Notes under the pieces: model-generated
Databases searched by the model: none
Told to the model about the DNA's origin: nothing
Seen by the model: the letters and a program-made list of their open reading frames with translations, nothing else
Program-made: the position numbers and the translations under genes
Assembly: GCA_963931255.1 (NCBI GenBank)
Contig: OZ006972.1
Location: 310,001 to 374,000 of the forward strand
Reading direction: 5' to 3'
DNA length: 64,000 bases
Source of the DNA: CALUVN01 sp944323595
Lineage (GTDB): Bacteria > Cyanobacteriota > Vampirovibrionia > Gastranaerophilales > Gastranaerophilaceae
Shown here: positions 26,342 to 33,698 of the stretch, one piece after another
How the letters are laid out: every line of letters starts with the position of its first letter
Position numbering within the stretch: position 1 is the stretch's first letter

Positions 26342-26725
26342 ATGAATATTCCTGAAAATATTTTGTGTTCAAAATCACACGAATTTTTACAAGACAATGG
26401 AGACGGGACCTATACCGTGGGTTTAACAGATTATGCAGTAGAACAGCTTGGCGATATTGTATTTTTAGAACTGCCTGAAGTCGGTGATGAATATTCTAAA
26501 GGTGATACTTTCGCAACTATTGAATCTGTTAAAGCGGCTTCTGAAATTTATATGCCGGTAAGCGGTAAGATTGTTGAAATTAACGAAAAAGTAGTTGATT
26601 CTCCGGAACTTTTGAATGAAGACAGTTATGAACAGGGATGGCTTGTTAAAATTGAAGCTACCGGAGATGAATCAGAACAAAACGATTTGTTAGAATACGA
26701 AGATTATAAAGAAGAATTAGAATAA
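26342..26725 (+). CDS. gcvH: Glycine cleavage H protein
   Basis: 127 aa. Lipoyl domain with the modified lysine in ESVKAASEIYMPVSG (Lys64). It carries the aminomethyl group between P, T and L proteins. AAGGAG precedes the ATG. Its TAA overlaps the ATG of gcvPA by one base, coupling translation. Confidence 0.97.
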   Translation: MNIPENILCSKSHEFLQDNGDGTYTVGLTDYAVEQLGDIVFLELPEVGDEYSKGDTFATIESVKAASEIYMPVSGKIVEINEKVVDSPELLNEDSYEQGWLVKIEATGDESEQNDLLEYEDYKEELE

Positions 26726-27975
26726 TGAAGAATTTTTTAGTACATACTGATGAAGTTAAAAAAGAAATGCTTGAAAATATAGGTGTTTCAAGTATAGAAG
26801 ATTTGTTTGCAGAAATCCCTGAACAGGCAAGAATGAGCGGGCTAGCTCTTGATGATGCCATAAGTGAACTTGAATGCCAGCGCCGCATTAAGGCTCTGGC
26901 AAGGAAAAATAAAACGGATTACGTAAGTTTTCTCGGTGCTGGATGTTATAATAAATTTATTCCTGCCGCCATACAGCAGGTTGCGCAAAGGTTTGAATTT
27001 TTGACTGCATATACACCTTACCAGCCGGAAATTGCGCAGGGTACTCTTCAAATTATGTACGAATTTCAGACAATGATATGTCGTTTAACCGGCATGGATG
27101 TTGCAAATGCAACTGTTTATGATGCAGCTACAGCCTGCGCTGAGGCTATCTTGATGGCTGTCAGAATTCAAAAGTGTAAGCGTGTCCTTGTGTCTGATGA
27201 TTTGAATCCGGAATATAACAGAGTTCTCAAAACATACGCACATGCTAACGGGATTGAAATTGAGTGGTTTGATTCTGTAATTCCGGAAAATACGGAAGAT
27301 TATGCGTGTGTTTTAATCCAGACCCCCGATTTTTACGGTGAAATCAGAGAAATCGCACCTGTTAATACTTTGCTTATTGTATGTACGGATGTTTCTACAT
27401 TATCCATGCTTAAACCTCCGTCAGAATATGGTGCTGATATAGTTGTCGGGGATGTTCAAACTTTGGGGCTTCCAATGTCTTTTGGCGGGCCGCATGCGGG
27501 GTTTATGGCATGCCGTGAAAAGTATATGAGGCAGCTTCCGGGGCGGCTTGCAGGAAGAACTGTGGATGCAGAGGGGCAACAAGCATTTACGCTTACTATT
27601 CAAACCCGAGAACAGCATATTAAACGAGAAAAAGCAACAAGTAATATTTGTTCCAATCAGGCATTAATGGGATTATGCGCTAATTTGTATCTCTCTTTGA
27701 TGGGCGAAAAAGGGTTTAGGCAAGCGGGTTATTTGTCTGCAAAAATGGCGCATACTCTTTCTGAAAAACTTGCTGATTTTAGAGGTATTAAAACTCTTAA
27801 TAAAAATTTCTTTAATGAGTTTGTTATTCAGGTGGAGGATGCTGACGAATTTTTGAAAAAGCTTAAACGCGCGGGCGTTATTGGCGGCTTGAAGCTGGAT
27901 AAGAACAGAATTCTGGTTGCTGCTACTGAAATGATTACAGATGCTGATATTGATTTATATCTGGACAATATTTAA
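26725..27975 (+). CDS. gcvPA: Glycine dehydrogenase (decarboxylating) subunit 1
   Basis: 416 aa. N-terminal half of the P protein, as in split two-subunit systems: YVSFLGAGCYNKFIPAAIQQ, QTMICRLTGMDVANATVYD and QTLGLPMSFGGPHAG. The PLP lysine sits in the partner GcvPB, which is not downstream: a terminator follows at once and the next gene is unrelated. The protein cannot act without GcvPB, so that gene must lie elsewhere or the pathway is incomplete. Slightly shorter than typical GcvPA (about 440 aa) but with a normal end. Confidence 0.95.
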   Translation: MKNFLVHTDEVKKEMLENIGVSSIEDLFAEIPEQARMSGLALDDAISELECQRRIKALARKNKTDYVSFLGAGCYNKFIPAAIQQVAQRFEFLTAYTPYQPEIAQGTLQIMYEFQTMICRLTGMDVANATVYDAATACAEAILMAVRIQKCKRVLVSDDLNPEYNRVLKTYAHANGIEIEWFDSVIPENTEDYACVLIQTPDFYGEIREIAPVNTLLIVCTDVSTLSMLKPPSEYGADIVVGDVQTLGLPMSFGGPHAGFMACREKYMRQLPGRLAGRTVDAEGQQAFTLTIQTREQHIKREKATSNICSNQALMGLCANLYLSLMGEKGFRQAGYLSAKMAHTLSEKLADFRGIKTLNKNFFNEFVIQVEDADEFLKKLKRAGVIGGLKLDKNRILVAATEMITDADIDLYLDNI

Positions 27976-27998
27976 AGTGTTAATTTCTAATAATTGTG

Positions 27999-28030
27999 GA
28001 ACCGCTTAGACTTGTAAGCGGTTCTTTTTT
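27999..28030 (+). terminator. Terminator after gcvPA
   Basis: GAACCGCTTA / TAAGCGGTTC, 10 bp, 6-nt loop, followed by six T. It closes the operon before any gcvPB. Confidence 0.9.
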
Positions 28031-28068
28031 ATTTCAAAAACATGTTTTTTTCTGAAATATACAAAATA

Positions 28069-28184
28069 CTACCTGGTCAGGTAATTGTATATAGTGTGCT
28101 ATTTACGTTTAATATAATTAAATCTTTTTCATACTTCCAGCTATTCTTAATTCCAACGAGCCTTTTTTGAGGCTCTTTTTTTTT
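28069..28184 (+). ncRNA. Candidate small RNA, copy A
   Basis: About 116 nt. It has a 5' hairpin TACCT-ggtc-AGGTA (28070-28083), an AU-rich middle, a 28-nt segment (28131-28158, beginning ATACTTCC and ending TTAATTCCAACG) and an intrinsic terminator GAGCCT / AGGCTC (28058+100 to 28175) with nine T. Copy B at 35061-35178 has the same layout: the 28-nt segment agrees at 25 positions, and the 5' stem differs by a compensatory T-A to C-G change. A possible -10 is TATACA at 28058. No ORF fits. Not recognised as a known family. Confidence 0.5.
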
Positions 28185-28194
28185 GAGTTAAAAT
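28167..28194 (+). promoter_or_regulatory. Promoter giving a leaderless DUF4186 transcript
   Basis: -35 TTGAGG (28167-28172, inside the sRNA terminator), 16-nt spacer, -10 TAAAAT (28189-28194), then 6 nt to the ATG at 28201. No ribosome-binding site exists. Confidence 0.5.
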
Positions 28195-28200
28195 ACTGGT

Positions 28201-28548
28201 ATGTATGATGAAATATTAGAACGATTATCAAAGTCGGATTTCAGACGTAAATTTCGCCTAAAAGATGCAGACAGGGCGTATATTTTATCAAAAGGTTTTG
28301 AAGTAATTAAATCGCATGCACATGATTTTATTGCCAAAAGGATTGCTCCGGCTGTCATAAAAAATGACGGCAAGCAGACTCCTATGAAAGGTCATCCAGT
28401 TTTTATTGCACAACATGCAACTGCCTGCTGCTGCCGAGGGTGTATAAATAAATGGCATAAATTGCCAAAAGATTGTGAACTTTCCACTTCGCAGCAGGAG
28501 TATCTTGTCGGGCTTATTATGGAATGGATAAATCGCCAGATGGGGTAA
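28201..28548 (+). CDS. DUF4186 family protein
   Basis: 115 aa, whole-length match to the pattern of DUF4186 proteins: RLSKSDFRRKFRLKDADRAY, then KQTPMKGHPVFIAQHATACC, CRGCINKWHKLPK, and a helical C-terminus. The Cys-Cys-Cys-x-x-Cys and His residues suggest metal binding; no function is established for the family. There is no Shine-Dalgarno and the predicted -10 stands 6 nt from the ATG. Confidence 0.85.
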   Translation: MYDEILERLSKSDFRRKFRLKDADRAYILSKGFEVIKSHAHDFIAKRIAPAVIKNDGKQTPMKGHPVFIAQHATACCCRGCINKWHKLPKDCELSTSQQEYLVGLIMEWINRQMG

Positions 28549-28634
28549 TTTTTATTTTTTAATAGCAAAAAAATTTTTGTTCTTGTTTTATCCTAGTTAC
28601 ATAACGATTTATATTTATAGGAGAATTTAAAAGT

Positions 28635-28979
28635 ATGCAAATTTCAAAGGTAACTAATTCACCAAATTTTAACGGGTTTCTACATTTAGTTGGTAATAAT
28701 GAAACTAAAAATGACAAAAATCTTGCTGTTGTTATAAATACCGACGATGTTTCTTCATTTGACGGTGCAAAAGGCGCTTTTAACGTTGGTAAAGAATATT
28801 CAACTAATGTTCACATGAAAAATGGTGAAATTATTAATATCAAATATCCGCTTGAAACAGTATTAGATGCATACAGTAATGCAAGAACCAAAGGATTTGC
28901 GACATTATACACTCCGGACGATGATGCATATTCAAAATGTGCACAATATGTTCCGAAACATTACAATAAAATGGTTTAA
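28635..28979 (+). CDS. Small orphan protein with FNG-type N-terminus
   Basis: 114 aa. It opens MQISKVTNSPNFNGFLHLVG, a short disordered lead with an NFNG motif followed by a compact alpha/beta domain. TAGGAGA before the ATG supports the start. No family recognised. The lead resembles those of the genes at 23155 and 34540, so these may share a lineage-specific N-terminal tag. Confidence 0.6.
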   Translation: MQISKVTNSPNFNGFLHLVGNNETKNDKNLAVVINTDDVSSFDGAKGAFNVGKEYSTNVHMKNGEIINIKYPLETVLDAYSNARTKGFATLYTPDDDAYSKCAQYVPKHYNKMV

Positions 28980-28980
28980 C

Positions 28981-29134
28981 AAGCCTTAAACGTCTTGCTT
29001 TCTTTTTGAGTGCTTTTTTCTTTGAGCAAAAGAGACAGTCGTAATTTATGCAAAATCTTTGCGGATGTAAAAGCCATAAGCGTCTTGCTTTCTTTTTTGG
29101 TTACTTTTTTCTTTGAGCAAAAGAAAAAAGTAAC
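28981..29134. repeat. Two copies of a 55-60 bp palindromic repeat
   Basis: 28981-29034 and 29071-29125 share AAGCC..TAA.CGTCTTGCTTTC, TTTTTTC and TTTGAGCAAAAG. The second contains a 15-bp perfect hairpin GTTACTTTTTTCTTT / AAAGAAAAAAGTAAC (29100-29134). This is REP-like. It abuts the tRNA-Val 3' fragment that starts at 29135. Confidence 0.6.
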
Positions 29135-29151
29135 TGGGCGATACGTGACTC
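29135..29151 (-). repeat. Detached copy of the tRNA-Val 3' end
   Basis: 17 bp (TGGGCGATACGTGACTC) identical to 29294-29310, the acceptor stem and T-arm end of tRNA-Val including the discriminator base. The rest of the tRNA is absent here; sequence diverges at 29152. The 142 bp between the two copies contain an imperfect palindrome (29153-29196). Confidence 0.75.
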
Positions 29152-29293
29152 TCTTGCATCGTAGGCGAGCATCACGAGCCATACGAGGCAAGATGCACTT
29201 TAGGGTAGAACACGATTTGTTTGCGACATCGAGAGCAAACAAACTGTTCGAGTCAGCAATTAAAAAAGGACGTCCTTAAAAGAAGTCCTTATT

Positions 29294-29366
29294 TGGGCGA
29301 TACGTGACTCGAACACGTGACCCTCACAACGTCAATGTGATGCGCTACCAACTGCGCTAATCGCCC
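29294..29366 (-). tRNA. tRNA-Val (GAC)
   Basis: 73 nt on the - strand: acceptor GGGCGAT / ATCGCCC, discriminator A, D-arm GCGCAGTTGGTAGCGC, anticodon arm CACAT TGACGTT GTG with anticodon GAC, T-loop GTTCGAG. CCA is not encoded. The 5' flank carries three tandem chimeric repeats and the 3' flank a duplicated 3' end. Confidence 0.95.
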
Positions 29367-29725
29367 ATGTAATAAAAAATGTAGTTAAATTGTTTGGCTT
29401 AGCTTGTTGGTAGCGCGCGCTACCGTACCTCTCCTCGAATATGACATTAAGTCATATTCTCGTCGGCAGAGTGCTAATCGCCTGTATAAAAATATTAAAT
29501 TGTCAAAATCAGCTTGTTGGCAGCCTGCGCTACCGTACCTCTCCTCGAATATGACATTAAGTCATATTCTCGTCGGCAGAGTGCTAATCGCCTGTATAAA
29601 AATATTAAATTGTCAAAATCAGCTTGTTGGCAGCCTGCGCTACCGTACCTCTCCTCGAATATGACATTAAGTCATATTCTCGTCGGCAGAGTGCTAATCG
29701 CCTGTATAAAAATATTAAATTGTCA
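29367..29725 (-). repeat. Tandem array of chimeric tRNA-Val 5' units
   Basis: Three units of 116, 110 and 110 bp. Read on the - strand each begins GGCGATTAGC (the tRNA-Val 5' end, first base changed), then ACTCTGCCGA, a 9-bp hairpin GAATATGAC / GTCATATTC, GAGAGGTAC, and GGTAGCGC (tRNA D-arm), then an AT-rich spacer. Thus each unit is the tRNA's 5' half with about 45 nt placed in the D-loop. The two distal units are nearly identical. Open frames across them are spurious. Confidence 0.85.
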
Positions 29726-29789
29726 ATTTTACATAGCGCTTCGCGCAGTTGTTTATGTAGGTTGGGTTTACCAACCCAACAGTAAAATT
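29726..29789. repeat. REP-like palindromic element
   Basis: An outer stem ATTTTAC / GTAAAAT encloses two hairpins, the second being GTTGGGT-ttacca-ACCCAAC (29761-29780). The same hairpin with two compensatory changes is at 40691-40710. Confidence 0.65.
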
Positions 29790-30017
29790 TTAGCCTTGCT
29801 TTTTACTGAAATGAGCCATTAACTTACCGATTCCGTTGCGCATTTTTATGAAAGGATTTGAATTATGCGGCTTTTCTGATGAAATAAATTTATCAGCGGT
29901 ATTATCAGCTTTAGGCAATATTCTTACAGATTCTACAGGCTTTTTATATGTAAGAGGTTTGATGGCTTTATCTATTGTAGAAACAGGATTATCTGATATA
30001 CCAAAAATTTTACCCAC
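29790..30017 (-). CDS. Small basic protein downstream of tRNA-Cys
   Basis: 75 aa from a GTG start. The evidence for translation is a full AGGAGGT ribosome-binding site 6 nt before the GTG. The protein (MGKIFGISDNPVSTIDKAIK...) is basic and Pro-rich with no recognised domain. It follows tRNA-Cys by 21 bp on the same strand and may be read from the same transcript. Function unknown. Confidence 0.55.
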   Translation of the reverse strand: MGKIFGISDNPVSTIDKAIKPLTYKKPVESVRILPKADNTADKFISSEKPHNSNPFIKMRNGIGKLMAHFSKKQG

Positions 30018-30038
30018 TTATTACCTCCTAATATAAAA

Positions 30039-30109
30039 AGGCGACACCCGGATTCGAACCGGGGGTAAAAGCTTTGCAGGCTTCTGCCTTACCACTTGGC
30101 CATGTCGCC
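30039..30109 (-). tRNA. tRNA-Cys (GCA)
   Basis: Acceptor GGCGACA / TGTCGCC, discriminator U, D-loop AAGTGGTAA, anticodon loop CTGCAAA with anticodon GCA, T-arm CCGGTTCGAATCCGG. CCA is not encoded. Unlike tRNA-Val and tRNA-Pro it has no repeat array on either side. Confidence 0.95.
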
Positions 30110-30211
30110 ATCCTCGTTACTCTATCATAAAAAAGACATACTGTAATGTCAAGGTATTCCATTGGGGACTTATATACAACTTTACACCAAATACACTCAA
30201 AATATAGGTAT

Positions 30212-30264
30212 AATGTCATTCCGAACTTAGTAGTAAGACCCTGAAACAAGTTCATTGTGACATT
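30212..30264. repeat. REP-like imperfect palindrome
   Basis: AATGTCA (30212-30218) pairs with TGACATT (30258-30264) and CGAACTT with AAGTTC inside. It lies in noncoding DNA between tRNA-Cys and two gene remnants. Confidence 0.5.
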
Positions 30265-30301
30265 TTAACCTTTTTTAGTGAAAATGCGATATAAATCCCT
30301 T

Positions 30302-30412
30302 CTATTGCTCAAAATCAAAGAGAGTTTTAATCGGGACTTCAAGGGCATTAGAGATTTTTATCAATGTTTTGAGTCCGGGTTTATTTATATTGACTTCAAC
30401 TATAATATCATT
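30302..30412 (-). pseudogene. C-terminal remnant of an XRE-type regulator
   Basis: On the - strand an open frame reads NKPGLKTLIKISNALEVPIK then TLFDFEQ and stops at 30302. This is the last helix pair of a HTH_3 domain (LKTLxKIAxALxV). The recognition helix and start are missing: upstream the frame runs into the prepilin fragment of the opposite strand. Confidence 0.6.
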
Positions 30413-30419
30413 AATGAGA

Positions 30420-30749
30420 ACGGCATCAAATGGTCAAGGAGATGATGAGGGAATACACGGGTATGGTGAAAATGTTTATTTTGTCGGATTTAAGGTTGAC
30501 GTAAACGGGCAGCAGGGACCTAATGTTCTTGGTAAAGATTTATTTTTGTTATATTTTCATCCTACCAAAGTTGTAGTTGAAGGATACGATCTCTGGTGGG
30601 TAACACGCCGTTCTTGTTCTACAACCGAACAAGATGCCTGGACTCCTGGAGGTGCTTGTGCAACCTGGGTTTTAAAAATGGGCAATATGGATTATCTGCA
30701 TAGAGAACTTACTACAGAAGAGTGGGATAGCATTAAAGTAGGTAATTAG
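30420..30749 (+). pseudogene. C-terminal fragment of a prepilin-like protein
   Basis: About 110 codons with features of the C-terminal domain of this organism's pilin-like proteins: VDVNGQQGPNVLGKDLFLLY (compare DVNGTKAPN in the pilin at 21043) and GGACATWVLKMGNMDYLH. The N-terminal FTLxE helix and a ribosome-binding site are absent; the frame instead continues backwards into DNA belonging to the XRE remnant. The junction is near 30413-30425. Confidence 0.7.
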
Positions 30750-30774
30750 TTATTACATGTTTTTATAATCAAAA

Positions 30775-30808
30775 AATAAACCGTCAATTATAAAATTGAC
30801 GGTTTATT
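30775..30808. terminator. Terminator between the prepilin remnant and adhE
   Basis: Perfect 14-bp stem AATAAACCGTCAAT / ATTGACGGTTTATT, 6-nt loop, A- and T-tracts on both sides. It terminates adhE on the - strand. Confidence 0.9.
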
Positions 30809-30837
30809 TTATCAAATGGCTTTAATCTTTAAGCTAT

Positions 30838-33516
30838 TTATTTTTTAGATGTTGAGTAGTAATCTCTAACTACACCGTTGAATGCATCGATGTAAATAGC
30901 TTTGATATCTTCCATAAGCGGATATGCAGGGTTTGCACCTGTGCATTGGTCGTCGAATGCTAATTCAACCATTTCGTCCAATTTAGCGTTGAAGTCAGCT
31001 TCTTTTACGCCAAAGTCTTTGATTGAATTTGGAAGATTGATAGCGTGCATTAACTTGTCAATAGCTTCAATCAGCAATTCAACTTTTTCGTCATCATTTT
31101 TGCCGCCTAAGCCAAGTTCATCTGCAATTTGACCGTATTTAGCTTTTGCATTAGGGAACTTGTATTGCGGGAAGATACATTGTTTTTTCGGACAATCAAC
31201 AGCGTTGTATTTGATTACCTGTCTGATTAACAATGCGTTAGCAACACCGTGAGGTACATTGAACATTGCACCTAATTTGTGTGCCATTGAGTGGCATAAT
31301 CCTAAGAATGAGTTTGCAAATGCCATACCTGCAATTGTTGCAGCATAGTGCATTTTTTCTCTTGCTATAGGATCGTTTGCACCTTCAGTCCAAGATCTTT
31401 CAAGGTATCTGAATACAAGCTTTGTAGCTTCCAAAGCATTTGAATTTGTGAAGTTTGTAGCCATAGCTGAAACGTAAGCTTCAAGAGAGTGAACAAGTGC
31501 GTCAATACCTGATGCAGCGGTCAATCCTTTAGGCATACCGTCTACAAAGTTCGGGTCAATGATTGCCATATTAGGTGTTAATGCGTAATCAGCGATTGCG
31601 TATTTAACGTGTGTTTCGTCATCTGTGATGATTGCAAACGGCGTAACTTCTGAACCTGTACCTGAAGTTGTAGGAATTGCAACCATTGTTGCTTTTTTGC
31701 CCAAGTCAGGAATTCTGCAGATTCTCTTTCTGATATCCATAAATCTCATAGAGATATCTTCGAATACAGTGTCAGGTTGTTCATACATTAACCACATAAT
31801 CTTAGCAGCATCCATCGGAGAACCTCCGCCTAATGAGATGATTACATCAGGTTCGTAAGGTCTGATGATTTCCATTGCCTGATTGATAGTAGACAAAGTT
31901 GGATCCGGTTTTACATCAAAGAAGATTTGGTGATCAATACCGATTTCATCCAATACGTTAACGATGCTGTCTACGGCGCCGGAATTGAACAGGAATCTGT
32001 CAGTTACAATAAAGGCACGTTTTTTGCCTTCAAGTTCACGGAGTGCAAGGTCAACAGCACCTCTTTTGAAGTAAACTTTCGGCGGAACTTTAAACCAGAG
32101 CATATTTTCTCTCCTTTCTGCAACTGTTTTGTAGTTTAATAAGTTTTCAACTCCGATATTACCGGATATAGCGTTTTTACCCCATGAGCCGCAGCCGAGA
32201 GATAATGACGGTTCAAGTTTGAAGTTGTATAAGTCACCGATACCGCCCTGTGCAGATGGAGAGTTAATCAATACTCTGCAGGCAGGCATTTTTTCAGCAA
32301 ATTTGTCAACTCTTTCCTGACGACGTGTATCTGTATAAAGGTCTGCAGAGTGACCTGCACCGCCTTTAGAAACAAGTTCGTAAGTCATTTCTGTTGCTTC
32401 ATCAAAGTCTTTTGCTTTATACATAGTTAAAATCGGTGATAATTTTTCTCTTGAGAACGGATCTTCCCAATCTACTGATGGTCTTTCTGCAAGAAGAATT
32501 TTTGCTGTTGCCGGAACTTCAAATCCTGCTAATTCAGCGATTTTGTGTGCCGGTTGGCCTACGATTGCAGGGTGAGCAGTTCCTCTTTTCGGATCAATGA
32601 ACGGAAGATCTATCAATTTCTTTTCGTCATTTTTATTTAAAAGATATGCACCTCTGTAGATGAATTCTTTTTTAACTTCTTCGTAAACTTTGTCTACAAC
32701 GATAACTGATTGTTCTGAAGCACAAATCATACCGTTATCAAATGTTTTTGACATAAGAATTGAAGAAACAGCCATTTTGATATCTGCAGTTTCATCAATA
32801 ACTGCTGCTGCGTTACCAGGACCTACGCCCAATGCAGGGTTTCCTGATGAATATGCTGCTGTAACCATTCCAGGACCGCCTGTTGCTAAGATACATGCAA
32901 TTGATTTGTGTTTCATTAACTGGTTAGATAATTCAATTGACGGAACATCAATCCAGCCGATAATATCTTCAGGCGCACCTGCTTTTACTGCAGCTTCCAA
33001 AACTAATTTTGCAGCGGCTATTGTGCATTTTGTTGCTCTAGGGTGCGGTGAAAAGATGATTGCGTTTCTTGTTTTTAAAGCAATCAATGACTTAAAGATT
33101 GCAGTTGATGTAGGGTTTGTTGTAGGGATGATACCTGCAATTACGCCTAAAGGTTCTGCAACTACTTTAATACCGTTGGTTCTGTCTTCTTTAATAATAC
33201 CGCAGGTTTTTGCGTTTTTGTGTTTGTTGTAGATGTATTCAGAAGCAAAGTGGTTTTTAATAATTTTATCTTCCAGTACACCCATACCTGTTTCTTCAAC
33301 AGCCATTCTTGCTAAAGGAATACGGGCTTTGTCTGCTGCAGTTGCTGCTGCTTTGAAGATTGCATCCACTTGTTCCTGAGTAAATGTTGAGTAAATTTTT
33401 TGAGCTTTCTTAACTCTTTCAATAAGCAATTCCAATTGCTCTGCGTTGTCAACCAGACTTGACTTGTTTAAAGTCTGTTCAAGGCTTTCAACGGTCTTTT
33501 TGCTTTTTGTTGCCAT
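30838..33516 (-). CDS. adhE: Bifunctional acetaldehyde-CoA / alcohol dehydrogenase
   Basis: 892 aa, full length. The N-terminal aldehyde dehydrogenase domain (about 15-440) has the catalytic Cys in DNGMICASEQ. A linker leads to the iron-dependent alcohol dehydrogenase domain (about 460-885) with SLGGGSPMDAAKIMWLMYE, TTSGTGSEVTPF and the metal ligands in LCHSMAHKLG and VPHGVANA. It turns acetyl-CoA into ethanol in two NADH-consuming steps and forms spirosomes. Fermentative redox balance fits a gut anaerobe. AAAGGAG precedes the ATG, and a Rex-like palindrome is 44 bp upstream. Confidence 0.98.
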   Translation of the reverse strand: MATKSKKTVESLEQTLNKSSLVDNAEQLELLIERVKKAQKIYSTFTQEQVDAIFKAAATAADKARIPLARMAVEETGMGVLEDKIIKNHFASEYIYNKHKNAKTCGIIKEDRTNGIKVVAEPLGVIAGIIPTTNPTSTAIFKSLIALKTRNAIIFSPHPRATKCTIAAAKLVLEAAVKAGAPEDIIGWIDVPSIELSNQLMKHKSIACILATGGPGMVTAAYSSGNPALGVGPGNAAAVIDETADIKMAVSSILMSKTFDNGMICASEQSVIVVDKVYEEVKKEFIYRGAYLLNKNDEKKLIDLPFIDPKRGTAHPAIVGQPAHKIAELAGFEVPATAKILLAERPSVDWEDPFSREKLSPILTMYKAKDFDEATEMTYELVSKGGAGHSADLYTDTRRQERVDKFAEKMPACRVLINSPSAQGGIGDLYNFKLEPSLSLGCGSWGKNAISGNIGVENLLNYKTVAERRENMLWFKVPPKVYFKRGAVDLALRELEGKKRAFIVTDRFLFNSGAVDSIVNVLDEIGIDHQIFFDVKPDPTLSTINQAMEIIRPYEPDVIISLGGGSPMDAAKIMWLMYEQPDTVFEDISMRFMDIRKRICRIPDLGKKATMVAIPTTSGTGSEVTPFAIITDDETHVKYAIADYALTPNMAIIDPNFVDGMPKGLTAASGIDALVHSLEAYVSAMATNFTNSNALEATKLVFRYLERSWTEGANDPIAREKMHYAATIAGMAFANSFLGLCHSMAHKLGAMFNVPHGVANALLIRQVIKYNAVDCPKKQCIFPQYKFPNAKAKYGQIADELGLGGKNDDEKVELLIEAIDKLMHAINLPNSIKDFGVKEADFNAKLDEMVELAFDDQCTGANPAYPLMEDIKAIYIDAFNGVVRDYYSTSKK

Positions 33517-33559
33517 AGTGTTTTATCTCCTTTATTAAAAACAAATCATCTTTTTCTTT

Positions 33560-33577
33560 TCGTGATTTATTTCACAA
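33560..33577. promoter_or_regulatory. Candidate Rex operator upstream of adhE
   Basis: Read on the - strand: TTGTGAAATAAATCACGA, close to the Rex consensus TTGTGAA-N4-TTCACAA in its left arm, with TGTGA / TCACg symmetry. Rex represses adhE in many anaerobes when NADH/NAD is low. A Crp/Fnr-type site (TGTGA-N6-TCACA) is an alternative reading. No rex gene is in the window. Confidence 0.4.
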
Positions 33578-33685
33578 TTACATTTTAAAACAAAGAAGAA
33601 TAAAAATCAAGTGTATCTGATACAATCTTTATCTAATTTTAATATTATACATTAAATGGATGAAACTTTTGGGGGATAAGGATTG

Positions 33686-33691
33686 TATAAT
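33686..33691 (+). promoter_or_regulatory. -10 element for a leaderless orphan gene
   Basis: Perfect TATAAT ending 7 nt before the ATG at 33699, with no Shine-Dalgarno. The -35 is weak. Confidence 0.45.
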
Positions 33692-33698
33692 ATTTTAT

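Noticed and set aside
29010..29279. 89-codon + frame
   Set aside because: It consists of the palindromic repeats and the tRNA-Val 3' fragment.
29367..29725. CRISPR-like array
   Set aside because: The whole 110-bp unit repeats without unique spacers, there are only three units, and no cas gene is nearby.
29404..29822. Two overlapping 86-102 codon frames across the tRNA-Val array
   Set aside because: They translate the repeat units, so they look similar to each other only because the DNA repeats; no ribosome-binding site.
30028..30255. 75-codon - strand frame
   Set aside because: It runs across tRNA-Cys and has no family signal or ribosome-binding site.
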